From Fundidesulfovibrio magnetotacticus (GTDB taxonomy: Bacteria; Desulfobacterota; Desulfovibrionia; Desulfovibrionales; Desulfovibrionaceae): a stretch of DNA of 64,000 nucleotides. Shown in pieces: positions 41,225-49,238 of the stretch (positions are counted from its first letter, which is position 1; every line of letters begins with the position of its first letter). The notes beneath the pieces were generated by a model. That model did not search any database and was not told the DNA's origin. It saw nothing but the letters and a program-made list of their open reading frames with translations. The DNA is taken from assembly GCF_013019105.1 (NCBI RefSeq), contig NZ_BLTE01000001.1:124001-188000 (forward strand). The letters run 5' to 3'. Both the position numbers and the translations under genes were made by a program.

Positions 41225-41238
41225 ATTGATATTCTTTG

Positions 41239-41288
41239 TGGAGCCAGCGAGGGGACTCGAACCCCTGACCTGCTGATTACGAATCAGC
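41239..41288. repeat. Left attachment site (attL), 50-bp direct repeat
   Basis: These 50 bases are identical to 53095-53144, the 3' part of tRNA-Thr including the encoded CCA, T-arm and half of the anticodon arm. Outside the 50 bases the two flanks differ at once. This is the classic product of site-specific integration into a tRNA gene. Confidence 0.95.
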
Positions 41289-41403
41289 CTATCTATGCTT
41301 CACCCCACATCACGGGACTTCGCAAAAAGCGTTGACTACAGCCATTTCAAGGCCTAAATCTCTTCACGGGACTTCACCAGAAAACATCCCATTTCATCGT
41401 ATT

Positions 41404-41424
41404 TTGGGGGACAGATGGGGGACA
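41404..41424 (+). repeat. Left copy of a GGGGGACA tandem repeat near attL
   Basis: The core GGGGGACAGATGGGGGACA differs by one base from the copy at 53016-53036 near attR. Both copies point the same way. They sit 115 and 59 bases inside the attachment sites and may be arm-type binding sites for integrase or excisionase. CACGGGACTTC also occurs twice nearby (41311-41321 and 41365-41375). Confidence 0.6.
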
Positions 41425-41444
41425 GGGCGAAGGGAGGGTGCAAC

Positions 41445-42674
41445 ATGGGCCACCAGTGGGGCCAGACCAAACACGAAGGCGTCAGGTACCGTGAGCACCC
41501 GACCCGCAAGCACGGTGTCAGGCCTGACCAGTATTTCGCCATCCGCTACCGCGTGAACGGCAAGCGCCGGGAAGAAGGCCTTGGATGGGCAAGCCAGGGG
41601 TGGACGGCACAGAAAGCGGCCCTGGAGTTGGCCAAGCTCAAGGAGGCACACAGAACCGGCCAGGGAGCCTTCACGCTTTCCGAAAGGCGTGAACAGGCCT
41701 TGGAACAGCGGCAAGCCGAGGAAGAGGCCAAGGCCCAACAAGAGCGCGAGGGCGTGACCTTCGGCGCGGTCTTCCTGGGAACCTACCTGGAGCACGCCCA
41801 GGGCAACAAGAAGCCCAATTCCATCCGCACTGAAAAGACCCTCTTCGAAACCTGGATCAAGCCCACCATTGGCAGCGCTCCGCTCAAGGACGTGGCCCCC
41901 TTCCACCTGGAGAAGATCAAGAAGACGATGCGTACGGCCGGACGATCCGCCCGGAGCCAGGAATATGCCCTCGCCCTTGTCCGGCAGGTCTTCAACTTCG
42001 CCAAGGCGCACGACATTTATTCCGGCCCTTCCCCGGTGCAGAAGGTCAAGGCCCCCAAGGCGGACAACCGCCGCGTGCGCTTCCTGACCCATGAAGAGGC
42101 AGACGCCCTACTCGACGCCCTGAAAGCTCGCTCGCTTGATGTTTGGGGAACCGCCCTGCTCTCCCTCAACACCGGACTTCGGGCCGGGGAAGCCCTGGCC
42201 CTGACGTGGGCCGACGTGGATTTCGAACACGGCGTCCTGACCATCAAGGACACCAAGAGCGGACGCAACCGGCAAGTGCCCATGACCTCCGAAGTCCGGT
42301 CCATGCTGGAGGAGCGGCGAGGGGAAGCCAAGCCGGCCGAGCTCGTTTTCCCTGCGGAACGTGGCGAGCAGGCGGCCGCCATCTCGAAAACCTACGTCCG
42401 GACCGTGGCTGACCTGGGGCTCAACGCCGGGATCGAGGACGCCCGGCAAAAGGTGGTCTTCCACACCCTGCGCCACACGTGCGCGAGCTGGCTCGTGCAG
42501 AACGGCGTGCCCCTCATCACCGTGGGACGGCTCCTGGGGCACTCCACCATGGCCATGACCGAACGGTACAGCCACCTGGCCCCGGACCACTTCCGCCAGG
42601 CCGTGGACACCCTGGAGGCCGTCCGGCGCAAGAAGCCCGGCAAGGTGGTGAGCATCAACGGCGGCCCCGAATGA
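41445..42674 (+). CDS. int: Tyrosine recombinase (integrase)
   Basis: ATG 41445 has a strong ribosome site (ggagg, 7 bases upstream) and is preferred over an in-frame ATG at 41415. The 409-residue protein has an Arm-type DNA-binding N-terminus (about 1-100), a SAM-like core-binding domain (about 105-190) and the catalytic domain (about 205-395). The residues are Arg in NTGLRAGEAL, Lys in DTKSGRNR, His and Arg in HTLRHTCASW, His in LLGHS and Tyr in TERYSHL. It integrates the element at the tRNA-Thr site beside which it lies. Typical length for P4-type integrases. Confidence 0.96.
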   Translation: MGHQWGQTKHEGVRYREHPTRKHGVRPDQYFAIRYRVNGKRREEGLGWASQGWTAQKAALELAKLKEAHRTGQGAFTLSERREQALEQRQAEEEAKAQQEREGVTFGAVFLGTYLEHAQGNKKPNSIRTEKTLFETWIKPTIGSAPLKDVAPFHLEKIKKTMRTAGRSARSQEYALALVRQVFNFAKAHDIYSGPSPVQKVKAPKADNRRVRFLTHEEADALLDALKARSLDVWGTALLSLNTGLRAGEALALTWADVDFEHGVLTIKDTKSGRNRQVPMTSEVRSMLEERRGEAKPAELVFPAERGEQAAAISKTYVRTVADLGLNAGIEDARQKVVFHTLRHTCASWLVQNGVPLITVGRLLGHSTMAMTERYSHLAPDHFRQAVDTLEAVRRKKPGKVVSINGGPE

Positions 42675-42683
42675 ACCGCCCCC

Positions 42684-42706
42684 TTGACTATGCACTAAAA
42701 ATTAGT
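42684..42706 (+). promoter_or_regulatory. Promoter-operator of the toxin-antitoxin pair
   Basis: TTGACT (42684-42689) is a good -35 and is followed by the palindrome ACTAAAAATTAGT (42694-42706), 12 bases before the toxin start. Toxin-antitoxin operons are usually autorepressed at such palindromes by the antitoxin. The -10 is unclear. Confidence 0.5.
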
Positions 42707-42717
42707 ACAGGTGTTCC

Positions 42718-42996
42718 ATGGCGTGGACGGTGAAACTCTCCGGGAAGGCCGAAAAGGGCATCAAACGCCTGCCCCTCGCCGTCCAGAAAGCCCTTGTGCT
42801 CCTCTTGCAGGACATGGAGGACGGCGGCCCCGTGCGCGGGAACTGGCCCAACTATTCTAAGCTGGGCGCGGGGCGTCATCACTGCCACCTGAAGAAGGGA
42901 CGGCCCACCTATGTGGCCGTCTGGGAGGAGCGCGCCGGGCACGTGCGCCTGATCGAGGTGACTTATGCTGGAACACACGAAAAAGCCCCCTACTGA
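42718..42996 (+). CDS. RelE/HigB-family toxin
   Basis: The 92-residue basic protein has the RelE/ParE fold features: AEKGIKRLPLAVQKALVLLL, then a central NYSKLGAGRHHCHLKKGRPT and the strand YVAVWEERAGHVRLIEVTYA. RelE-type toxins cut mRNA at the ribosome. It precedes and overlaps by 32 bases an XRE-type antitoxin, the toxin-first order of HigBA. It may stabilise the element. Family level is firm; the cellular target is inferred. Confidence 0.85.
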   Translation: MAWTVKLSGKAEKGIKRLPLAVQKALVLLLQDMEDGGPVRGNWPNYSKLGAGRHHCHLKKGRPTYVAVWEERAGHVRLIEVTYAGTHEKAPY

Positions 42997-43327
42997 CAAC
43001 GTGGTCCTGAGCTTCACCGGCCCGGCCGCCATGAAGGAAGAGGCGGTCAAGCGACTCGTGGCCCTTGGCTTCTCCGTGCGGGAGGATGCTGACTCCATCC
43101 CCTGGCGGGAGGCCTTCCCCTTCAAGGACCAGGAGTTGCCGGGCGTGTTCCTGTCCGGGGCGCGCTACCGCGAGGGCTTGACCCAGGAGGCCTTGTCCAA
43201 GGCAGCGGGCATTCCCCGTAGGCACATCTCCGAGATGGAGAACGGCAAGCGGCCCATTGGGAAGCAGAACGCCCGCAGGCTGGGGGAAGCCCTCAACGTG
43301 GACCCGAAACGGTTTTTGACGGCATAG
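42965..43327 (+). CDS. XRE-family antitoxin
   Basis: The 120-residue protein has an N-terminal half without a known fold and a C-terminal helix-turn-helix (YREGLTQEALSKAAGIPRRH then ISEMENGKRPIGKQNARRLG). It overlaps the toxin gene, as in HigA-type antitoxins, and should bind both toxin and the palindrome at 42694. The DNA-binding domain is at the C-terminus. Confidence 0.86.
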   Translation: MLEHTKKPPTDNVVLSFTGPAAMKEEAVKRLVALGFSVREDADSIPWREAFPFKDQELPGVFLSGARYREGLTQEALSKAAGIPRRHISEMENGKRPIGKQNARRLGEALNVDPKRFLTA

Positions 43328-43364
43328 GAGCTTTCCTCGGGGAGGCAACCCGTTGGTATCACAG

Positions 43365-43431
43365 GCTTGCCCGACAGGATTCAAACCTGTGACCTACCGA
43401 TTATCAGGCCGGTGCTGACCTCAGCTGCCAT
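43365..43431 (-). pseudogene. Degenerate tRNA-Ile-like sequence
   Basis: On the - strand a perfect T-arm (ACAGG-TTTGAAT-CCTGT, 43390-43374) follows a 5-base variable loop and an anticodon loop CTGATAA that would carry GAT (Ile). The anticodon stem does not pair (CCGGC against TCGGT), apparently through a one-base change and an insertion, and the D-arm is incomplete. It looks like a decayed tRNA or an old attachment-site remnant inside the element. Confidence 0.45.
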
Positions 43432-43580
43432 CGACCGGAAGCCCAACACCGTGCGGCGCGTGCTAGCGGGCCAGTAGCCACGATTTCCCCGGCTAGAGGC
43501 GGCCTCATGAACCGCCCCGAAAAGGGTGGACCTCCCTCCATCCCTGCCGGGGGTTTCAAAAGGGAGAACCGGGAGGGGGC

Positions 43581-44279
43581 ATGTTCAAGCCTAGATGGTT
43601 GTCTTCGAATTACGCGACACAGCTATACGACATTAGTATCAATGAGGCCGTTCTGCTGATCTACAAAGGTCTTCCTGTATATGACCTAGATGGTGTGCGG
43701 GTAGTCGAACACCCTCGGCTTCTCGACACCTATGAACAAGAACCGGAATATGCCTCAACAGTTCTTGGATCAGGAATGCTAAAGATCCTCGACACGGGCT
43801 ACCTATCTGACACTTCTTCTCGATATTACAAATTTTGCGACGACAGATTTTACAGTGACCTGCGAAGAGGCTTATACAAATTTAAGACTAAAGAGATGGA
43901 ATCATTTGCAGGCTTCAACACATCATCAAAAGACGCCACCACAATTCAATCTGAACAACGATCAACCGGCCAATCTTGCGAGGACACCCCTCAACACGAG
44001 CACAAGGCAAAGCGAAAACATACACGCGGAGCCGTCACACAAGCACAGGCTGCTGCTCTGTGCCAAGTGAGCGTGCGTCTATTCCAGGAATGGGAAGCGG
44101 GGCGGAACGCTCCAGAAGGATTTCCAGGGCGATCCGATGCCATGGTGTTGACCGCGTGGGCAAATACTTATCAAGGAAGACAAAAACTGAAGGAAGCTGC
44201 CATCAGCATGAGCCGGGCCACGTCCATGGACCCGAGGCACCTTGAAAACATGTCCGATGAGGATTCCCCCTGGGGATAG
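43581..44279 (+). CDS. AT-richer hypothetical protein with a helix-turn-helix-like end
   Basis: The 232-residue protein follows gggaggg. The first 110 residues have no recognised fold (MFKPRWLSSNYATQLYDISI start). A charged linker leads to a C-terminal segment (about 150-205) with AVTQAQAAALCQVSVRLFQE that looks like a small DNA-binding domain. Its base composition is clearly more AT-rich than the neighbours, which marks recent acquisition. It may be a phage-type regulator or defence cargo. Confidence 0.6.
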   Translation: MFKPRWLSSNYATQLYDISINEAVLLIYKGLPVYDLDGVRVVEHPRLLDTYEQEPEYASTVLGSGMLKILDTGYLSDTSSRYYKFCDDRFYSDLRRGLYKFKTKEMESFAGFNTSSKDATTIQSEQRSTGQSCEDTPQHEHKAKRKHTRGAVTQAQAAALCQVSVRLFQEWEAGRNAPEGFPGRSDAMVLTAWANTYQGRQKLKEAAISMSRATSMDPRHLENMSDEDSPWG

Positions 44280-44329
44280 GCAACCCGCACGAAACACGCA
44301 TGCGAAAATTTATTTTCGCCCTGTAATTT

Positions 44330-44362
44330 AAGAGGCTTGCATGTTTGCAGGCCTCTTTTATT
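44330..44362 (+). terminator. Rho-independent terminator
   Basis: AAGAGGCTTGC and GCAGGCCTCTT form an 11-bp stem (one G-U pair) with loop ATGTTT, followed by TTATTA. It lies 51 bases after the hypothetical gene and before the next ribosome site, so it closes that transcription unit. Confidence 0.8.
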
Positions 44363-44423
44363 ACGCACGGAATACGCACTTTCAGCTTTTGGGCAAGAAC
44401 TTCATACACGAAGGAGAATGCCC

Positions 44424-44669
44424 ATGAATCCCATCATCGATCGTCTGCGCGCCGAACTCCCACCGACCTTCGCCCGAACTGCCGTTCCCAAGCTGACCGG
44501 TGAAATCATCTCTGCCGGGACCCTCGCCAATGAGGACAGCCGGGGTACTGGTCCTGCGGGCGTCTTCTACATGGGCCGCCGGGCCGTGTACGAACGCGAA
44601 GCCTTCCTCGCATGGCTCGAAGCCAAGCTGACCCGCGCCAAGGCCAAACCGGTCAACAGGGCCGCGTAG
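44424..44669 (+). CDS. Small AlpA/excisionase-like protein
   Basis: ATG 44424 follows aaggag. The 81-residue basic protein contains KLTGEIISAGTLANEDSRGT and MGRRAVYEREAFLAWLEAKL, a layout like the winged-helix AlpA/Xis proteins of satellites in which a short helix-turn-helix recognises DNA and the final helix is E-x-F-x-x-W-L. It is the first gene of the replication operon and could act as excisionase or as an operon activator. Confidence 0.65.
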   Translation: MNPIIDRLRAELPPTFARTAVPKLTGEIISAGTLANEDSRGTGPAGVFYMGRRAVYEREAFLAWLEAKLTRAKAKPVNRAA

Positions 44670-44678
44670 GGGGCCGCC

Positions 44679-44942
44679 ATGCGCAAGCGCACCACGCCCC
44701 CTCGCTGTGACCAGGAGGTGAGCCTTCAGGCCCGCGTCTCTGCCGAAGCGCTGATCGTCCACCACCTTAACCCGCTGTTGCATGGCCGTCAGGAGCTTGC
44801 CGCTCGCATCGAGGCGTTGCGGACCGAGGGCGAGGCGTCCAACGCCGAAACAATGGCGCTCCTGTGCCTCGAATCCGCATACCGGGACGGCCTCAAGCTG
44901 CTTCGCTGGGTTCTGACCCCCTGCAAGGAGCCGATCCAGTGA
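44679..44942 (+). CDS. Hypothetical small protein of the element
   Basis: The 87-residue soluble protein is helical and mildly basic (ALIVHHLNPLLHGRQELAAR in the middle). It overlaps the following gene by 4 bases, so it belongs to the replication operon. No family is recognised. Confidence 0.6.
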   Translation: MRKRTTPPRCDQEVSLQARVSAEALIVHHLNPLLHGRQELAARIEALRTEGEASNAETMALLCLESAYRDGLKLLRWVLTPCKEPIQ

Positions 44943-45184
44943 GCGCCAAAGGAAAGGCCCCCTTCGCCGTGCCGGGCGTCGGGGACCTGAAGAAAAAGGC
45001 GCGTTGGCTCCACCTACACGTCCGCGCCTGGCTGGGCAAGCGTCTGCGCCGGTTCTACCTGCGCCAGTTGCACAGGCACTACGCCCGGTGCGTTCACCGC
45101 CCATTCGACCGGCAGGCATCGGCCAAGCTGGACGCGGCCCTGTTCCTCCTGGAAGCCGAAGCGTCGGAGGGGGCTGAAGGATGA
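44939..45184 (+). CDS. Hypothetical basic protein of the element
   Basis: GTG 44939 overlaps the previous stop (GTGA). The 81-residue protein is very basic in the middle (LGKRLRRFYLRQLHRHYARC), then helical and acidic. It overlaps the primase gene by 4 bases. It may bind DNA or RNA. No family is recognised. Confidence 0.6.
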   Translation: MSAKGKAPFAVPGVGDLKKKARWLHLHVRAWLGKRLRRFYLRQLHRHYARCVHRPFDRQASAKLDAALFLLEAEASEGAEG

Positions 45185-47361
45185 CCGCCCCCCGGATCGA
45201 CTTCGAGCGCGTCAACGCCGCCGCGCTGTCCTGCCTGCCGGGGCTCTTGTGCCAGTGGCTGCCCGGCGGCCACATCAACGGCCCCGAGTTTGTGGCCGGG
45301 AGCCTCCAGGGTGAATCGGGCCGGTCCCTGAGCGTCAACCTGAACACGGGCATTTGGCGCGACTTCGCCGGGGACTTGGGCGGCTCCGATCCTGTTTCGC
45401 TCTTCGCGGCCCTGCACGGCCTCAAGATGGGCGAAGCGGCCCGGAGGCTGGCCGGGGAGCTTGGCGTTGATCCTGGAGGCAATGGGGCCTGTCCCCGGCC
45501 GCAGGCGCAGGCCAAGCCCAAGCCCGCCGATGACTGGCGGCCCATCCTGCCCGTGCCCGACGATGCCCCCGCGCCGGACTTTAACCACTTCCGCCACGGC
45601 CAGCCGGTGGCGCATTGGACCTATCGCGACGATCAAGGCCGGGTGCTGGGCTACGTGTGCCGGTTCGAGCCCGAGCAGGGGCGCAAGGAGGTCGTGCCGT
45701 TCACTTTCTGCCAAGGGCCGGAAGGACGGCGCTCCTGGCGCTTCAAGAGCTTTGCGGACCCGCGCCCGCTCTACGCGCTGGATCGGCTAGCCGGGGCCAA
45801 GCCTGACGCTCCGGTCCTCCTGGTGGAAGGAGAGAAAACGGCGGACGCCGCCGCGCGACTCCTGCCCGGGGCCGTGTGCATGACCTGGCCGGGAGGCTCC
45901 AAGGCCGTGGGCAAGGCGGACTTCACGCCCCTGAAGGGCCGTCGCGTGGCCATCTGGCCCGATGCGGACAAGCCGGGGCTGGACGCTGCGCAGGCGGTTG
46001 CCGCCAGGCTAAAGGAGGCCGGGGCCGGGGAGGTGTCGGTCATCACCCCGCCGGACGGCGTTGCCGAAGGCTGGGACTTGGCCGACGCGGAGGCCGAAGG
46101 CTGGCCCCCGGAGCGAGCCAAGGAGCACATCCGGGCGGGCAAGGCGCAAGCCCAAGGTCGGGCCTTCCGGTTCCTGCCCCTGGCTGACCTCCTGAGCGCC
46201 CCCAGGCCCACGAAGTGGCTCGTGCGCGGTCACCTGGAGGCCGGATGCCTCGCGGCGCTCATCGGTGAGCCTGGGAGCATGAAGAGCTTCCTGGCGATAG
46301 ACCTAGGGCTTTGCATCGCGTCCGGCACGCCATGGCACGGCCACGCCATCCCGAACCCCGGCCCGGTGTTCTACCTGGCGGGCGAGGGCTTCCACGGCCT
46401 GGGCAAGCGGGTCAAGGCGTGGATCACGGCCCACGGGGCGGACCCGGCCGCCGTTCCGTTCTTCGTCTCAAGCGCCCCGGCGCAACTCCTGGACGCGGCC
46501 CACGCGCGCGAGGTGGCGGACGCCGTTGCCTCCCTTGCGGAGCAACACGGCCCGCCCCGGTTCGTGGTGGTGGACACGCTCAACCGCAACTTCGGGCCCG
46601 GAGACGAGAACAGCAGCGCGGACATGACCGCCTTCGTCGCGGCCCTGGACACGCTGAAGGCCCGCTTCGGCTGCGCGGTGTACGTGGTGCATCACAGCGG
46701 CCTCCAGGACAGGGGACGCGGGCGCGGATCGTCCGTGCTCCGGGCGGCCCTGGATTTCGAGTACATCCTGACGGCCAAGGATGGCGTCCGGGTTCTCTCC
46801 TGCTCCAAGAGCAAGGACCACGAACCGCCCCAGCCCCTGGCCTTCGAGCCGGAAGAAGTGGGCACGGGCTGGACCGATCCGGAAGACCTCCAGGAGATCA
46901 CGTCTTGCGTCCTGCGCCTCACGGACATGCCCGAGGAGGACCGCCGGGCCGAGCTGTCCGGGGCCAAGCGGGTTGCCCTGGACGCCCTCCGAGAGGCCTG
47001 TGAAGCGGCGGGCGGGCCAGTTTGTTCGGACGACTGGAAGCGGGCGGCCTACGCGAACGAAATTTCCAGTTCCGAGAACGCCAACGCCAGACGCCAGGCA
47101 TTTTTCAAAGCCCGAAAGACTCTTGAGGCGGCCCGTCTTGTCCAAGAAGTGGATGGGCTTTGGTCACCCGTTGAAAGCGTTACCAGCGTTACCAATCGTT
47201 ACCAAGTAACGCCGGGTACAAAAGGGAAAGCGTTACCAACCGTTACCCCCCTCTTTAGAGGGGGTAACATGGTAACGCCTCCCCGTACCGTAACGCCTCG
47301 TGCCGATGGTCCTGAAGGGAAAGAACTTGAAAACCCCTTCGAGGAGGTCTCCCGTGGTTGA
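45181..47361 (+). CDS. Primase-helicase with TOPRIM and RepA-like AAA domain
   Basis: The 726-residue protein has an N-terminal domain like primase zinc-binding modules (SVNLNTGIWRDFAGDLGGSD, about 57-76), a TOPRIM domain (LLVEGEKTADAA and VAIWPDADKPG, about 215-270) and an AAA_25/RepA-type helicase (Walker A GEPGSMKSF near 364, Walker B FVVVDTLNRN near 462, VVHHSG sensor). A Val-Thr-rich tail follows. This is the P4-alpha style replication protein: it would recognise the origin, unwind it and make primers. The 3' end of the gene contains the iteron-like repeats described separately. Confidence 0.9.
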   Translation: MTAPRIDFERVNAAALSCLPGLLCQWLPGGHINGPEFVAGSLQGESGRSLSVNLNTGIWRDFAGDLGGSDPVSLFAALHGLKMGEAARRLAGELGVDPGGNGACPRPQAQAKPKPADDWRPILPVPDDAPAPDFNHFRHGQPVAHWTYRDDQGRVLGYVCRFEPEQGRKEVVPFTFCQGPEGRRSWRFKSFADPRPLYALDRLAGAKPDAPVLLVEGEKTADAAARLLPGAVCMTWPGGSKAVGKADFTPLKGRRVAIWPDADKPGLDAAQAVAARLKEAGAGEVSVITPPDGVAEGWDLADAEAEGWPPERAKEHIRAGKAQAQGRAFRFLPLADLLSAPRPTKWLVRGHLEAGCLAALIGEPGSMKSFLAIDLGLCIASGTPWHGHAIPNPGPVFYLAGEGFHGLGKRVKAWITAHGADPAAVPFFVSSAPAQLLDAAHAREVADAVASLAEQHGPPRFVVVDTLNRNFGPGDENSSADMTAFVAALDTLKARFGCAVYVVHHSGLQDRGRGRGSSVLRAALDFEYILTAKDGVRVLSCSKSKDHEPPQPLAFEPEEVGTGWTDPEDLQEITSCVLRLTDMPEEDRRAELSGAKRVALDALREACEAAGGPVCSDDWKRAAYANEISSSENANARRQAFFKARKTLEAARLVQEVDGLWSPVESVTSVTNRYQVTPGTKGKALPTVTPLFRGGNMVTPPRTVTPRADGPEGKELENPFEEVSRG
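47178..47297 (+). repeat. Iteron-like CGTTACC repeats, candidate replication origin
   Basis: CGTTACC occurs at 47178, 47187, 47197, 47231 and 47241, with 9-10 base spacing inside each group. Inverted copies (GTAACG at 47206, GGTAACG at 47271, GTAACG at 47290) follow. A hairpin (CCCCCTCT-TT-AGAGGGGG, 47247-47264) extended by GTTAC/GTAAC lies in the middle. The stretch codes for the Val-Thr-rich tail of the primase-helicase, so coding bias is an alternative. Direct and inverted arrays beside a P4-type Rep gene suggest an origin. Confidence 0.6.
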
Positions 47362-47668
47362 CCTCTTCACCCCCTGGAAGACTCCGAAGGGTAATCGGTT
47401 CCTCCTGGCCCCGCCCCCCTGGACCCGTGACACGCTCCTCCTGTGGGACGCGGCCCGCGACGTGTGGGACTGGCCCGATGACCTGGCCGTGTTGCCCCCC
47501 ATGGACGCGCGGGACTTCCTGGAGCGCGCGGAGAACGCTCACTTCCGCCACGGGTTCTACGTCCTGCCCGGATGGCGAGGGTTGCACCTCCCGAAGACAT
47601 GCCCTGCCGGGGTGGCCCTGGATCTTCAGGCCTGTTTCCTCGCGTCCAGCTACGGGGGGGGCCGATGA
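47354..47668 (+). CDS. Hypothetical protein of the element
   Basis: I choose GTG 47354, which has gaggagg 7 bases upstream; it overlaps the primase gene by 8 bases. The 104-residue protein is Trp- and Pro-rich (MVDLFTPWKTPKGNRFLLAP start) with a compact C-terminal half (RHGFYVLPGWRGLHLPKTC). It overlaps the nuclease gene by 4 bases. No family is recognised. Confidence 0.6.
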   Translation: MVDLFTPWKTPKGNRFLLAPPPWTRDTLLLWDAARDVWDWPDDLAVLPPMDARDFLERAENAHFRHGFYVLPGWRGLHLPKTCPAGVALDLQACFLASSYGGGR

Positions 47669-48201
47669 ACGCCGCGACCCTGTCCCTGGTGGTCGATACC
47701 CGCGAACAGGCCCCCTACGGGTTCGAGCGCTTCCCCGGAGTGGAGCTCGTCCGCGCCGGACTCCCCACTGGCGATTACAGCCTTGCCGGGCACGAATCCC
47801 GCGCCGCCATCGAGCGCAAGTCCCTGGATGACCTCATCGGCTGTCTGACGACGGGCCGCGAACGCTTCGAGCGCGAGTTGGAGCGCGCCCGCGCCCTGGA
47901 CTGCTTTGCCGTGGTGGTCGAGGCGTCCATGGAGGACGTGGCCCGGGGGCGTTTCACGTCCCGGATGAATCCCCACGCGGCGCTCCAATCGGTGCTGGCC
48001 TTCCAGGTCCGCTACGGCTGCCCCTTCGTGTGGGCGGGCTCCAGGCGCGGCGGGGAGTACGTCACGTTCTGGATGCTCCAGAAGTTCCAGCGCGAGCACG
48101 AGGCCCGGCAGGATGAGGCTCAGGCCGTGGCGGAGCTTGAGGAAATCGGGCGATGCAGAGGCGGGAAAAAGCCCAAGCGACAGGAAGCGAAGCATGTCTG
48201 A
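47665..48201 (+). CDS. ERCC4/XPF-type nuclease
   Basis: ATG 47665 overlaps the previous stop. The 178-residue protein shows the ERCC4 nuclease core: LVVDTREQAPYGFER, GDYSLAG, then AAIERKSLDDLIGCLTTGRE with the E-R-K catalytic motif, and a helical tail that ends basic (GKKPKRQEAKHV). Such small nucleases in phages and islands cut branched or single-strand-containing DNA during replication or recombination. Confidence 0.85.
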   Translation: MNAATLSLVVDTREQAPYGFERFPGVELVRAGLPTGDYSLAGHESRAAIERKSLDDLIGCLTTGRERFERELERARALDCFAVVVEASMEDVARGRFTSRMNPHAALQSVLAFQVRYGCPFVWAGSRRGGEYVTFWMLQKFQREHEARQDEAQAVAELEEIGRCRGGKKPKRQEAKHV

Positions 48202-48658
48202 AAAAGCAAAAGAGAAGCAGAGGAAGGCCCCTGCGACGGCGTTCAAGCCGGGCCAGTCGGGGAACCCCAGTGGCAAGCCCAAAGGGTGCCGGGCCAAAGC
48301 CACCATGGCCGTGCTGGCGCTTCTGGATGGCGAAGCCGAGGCCCTGACCCGCAAGGCAGTGGAGAAGGCCCTGGAAGGCGACATAACGGCGCTTCGCCTG
48401 TGCCTGGAACGCTTGGCCCCGCCCCGAAAGGACTCCCCCGTCACCTTGGCCGGGCTGCCCAAGATCGAGGGCGCGGCGGACCTTCCCAAAGCGACGGCTA
48501 CGATCCTGGAGGCCGTGGCCCGAGGCGACATCACCCCCAGCGAGGGACAGGCCCTTGCCGGGCTCGTGGAAGGGCACCGCAAGGCCCTGGAGACAGCGGA
48601 ACTCGAAGCGAGGGTTGCGGCCCTGGAGACGAACCTGAAAGACGGAGGATCACGATGA
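48194..48658 (+). CDS. DUF5681-type phage protein, first copy
   Basis: The 154-residue protein starts with a basic segment containing FKPGQSGNPSGKPKG, the DUF5681 signature, then helices with LAPPRKDSPVTLAGLPKIEG and ends in a short coiled coil. DUF5681 proteins are common in phages, often near terminase genes, with unknown function. A second copy is at 49239-49697 with long identical stretches. Confidence 0.78.
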   Translation: MSEKAKEKQRKAPATAFKPGQSGNPSGKPKGCRAKATMAVLALLDGEAEALTRKAVEKALEGDITALRLCLERLAPPRKDSPVTLAGLPKIEGAADLPKATATILEAVARGDITPSEGQALAGLVEGHRKALETAELEARVAALETNLKDGGSR

Positions 48659-49002
48659 GCACGAACCTCAAGAACCGCGTCGGCAAGATCGTGGAGCGCA
48701 TGGGCGACCTCTCCGACCCCGTGGAGGCGTTCAAGGCCAAGGCGCGGGCAATGACTCACGAGGAGCTTCGCGCCGCCCTCCGTGACGCCATGCTCGCCAA
48801 CGGGTATGACCCGAGCCTTCCCCATGACGAGGCCCTTGCAGCGCACATCGCCAGGCTGGAGGCCGAAGCTGAAACGAAGACGCCCGAGGAACAGGAGGTT
48901 GCCAGGCAGCTTGTTGACGTGGTGCGCCGACAGGCGGACAGCATCGCGCGCCTCTTCCCGGAGTCGCCAAGAAGCGATGCGGTCGGGAACGACGCGGCAT
49001 GA
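48655..49002 (+). CDS. Hypothetical helical protein, first copy of a pair
   Basis: ATG 48655 overlaps the previous stop and has ggagg upstream. The 115-residue protein begins MSTNLKNRVGKIVERMGDLS, like the 60-residue product at 49694 (MSTKNRFGARIKKLEENTA). It is charged and helical. It forms a two-gene unit with the DUF5681 gene before it; the unit is duplicated downstream. Confidence 0.65.
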   Translation: MSTNLKNRVGKIVERMGDLSDPVEAFKAKARAMTHEELRAALRDAMLANGYDPSLPHDEALAAHIARLEAEAETKTPEEQEVARQLVDVVRRQADSIARLFPESPRSDAVGNDAA

Positions 49003-49199
49003 ACCCGGCGCGCTGGATCATAAACGGCGAGCCCATGGGCGGCGGCTGCGGCGGCTGCCGTCCGGGTTGTGCTGAGGTCTGCGAGGCCTGCCCCTGTCGG
49101 GAGGCCAGAGAATTGCGCCAGGATGCCCCACAGTCAATCCTGGAGGTGAAAGACTCAGTGCGGCGTGCGAACGGCCAGGGCGCGGCCATGACGAAATGA
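48999..49199 (+). CDS. Small Cys-rich protein
   Basis: The 66-residue protein overlaps the previous gene by 4 bases and has seven cysteines close together in GGCGGCRPGCAEVCEACPC (about 15-33), enough for one or two metal sites. The rest is polar. No family is recognised. It sits between the two DUF5681 units. Confidence 0.5.
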   Translation: MNPARWIINGEPMGGGCGGCRPGCAEVCEACPCREARELRQDAPQSILEVKDSVRRANGQGAAMTK

Positions 49200-49238
49200 G
49201 CGCAAACAATACGCGAATGGAGATGAGGAGGATGGCGA

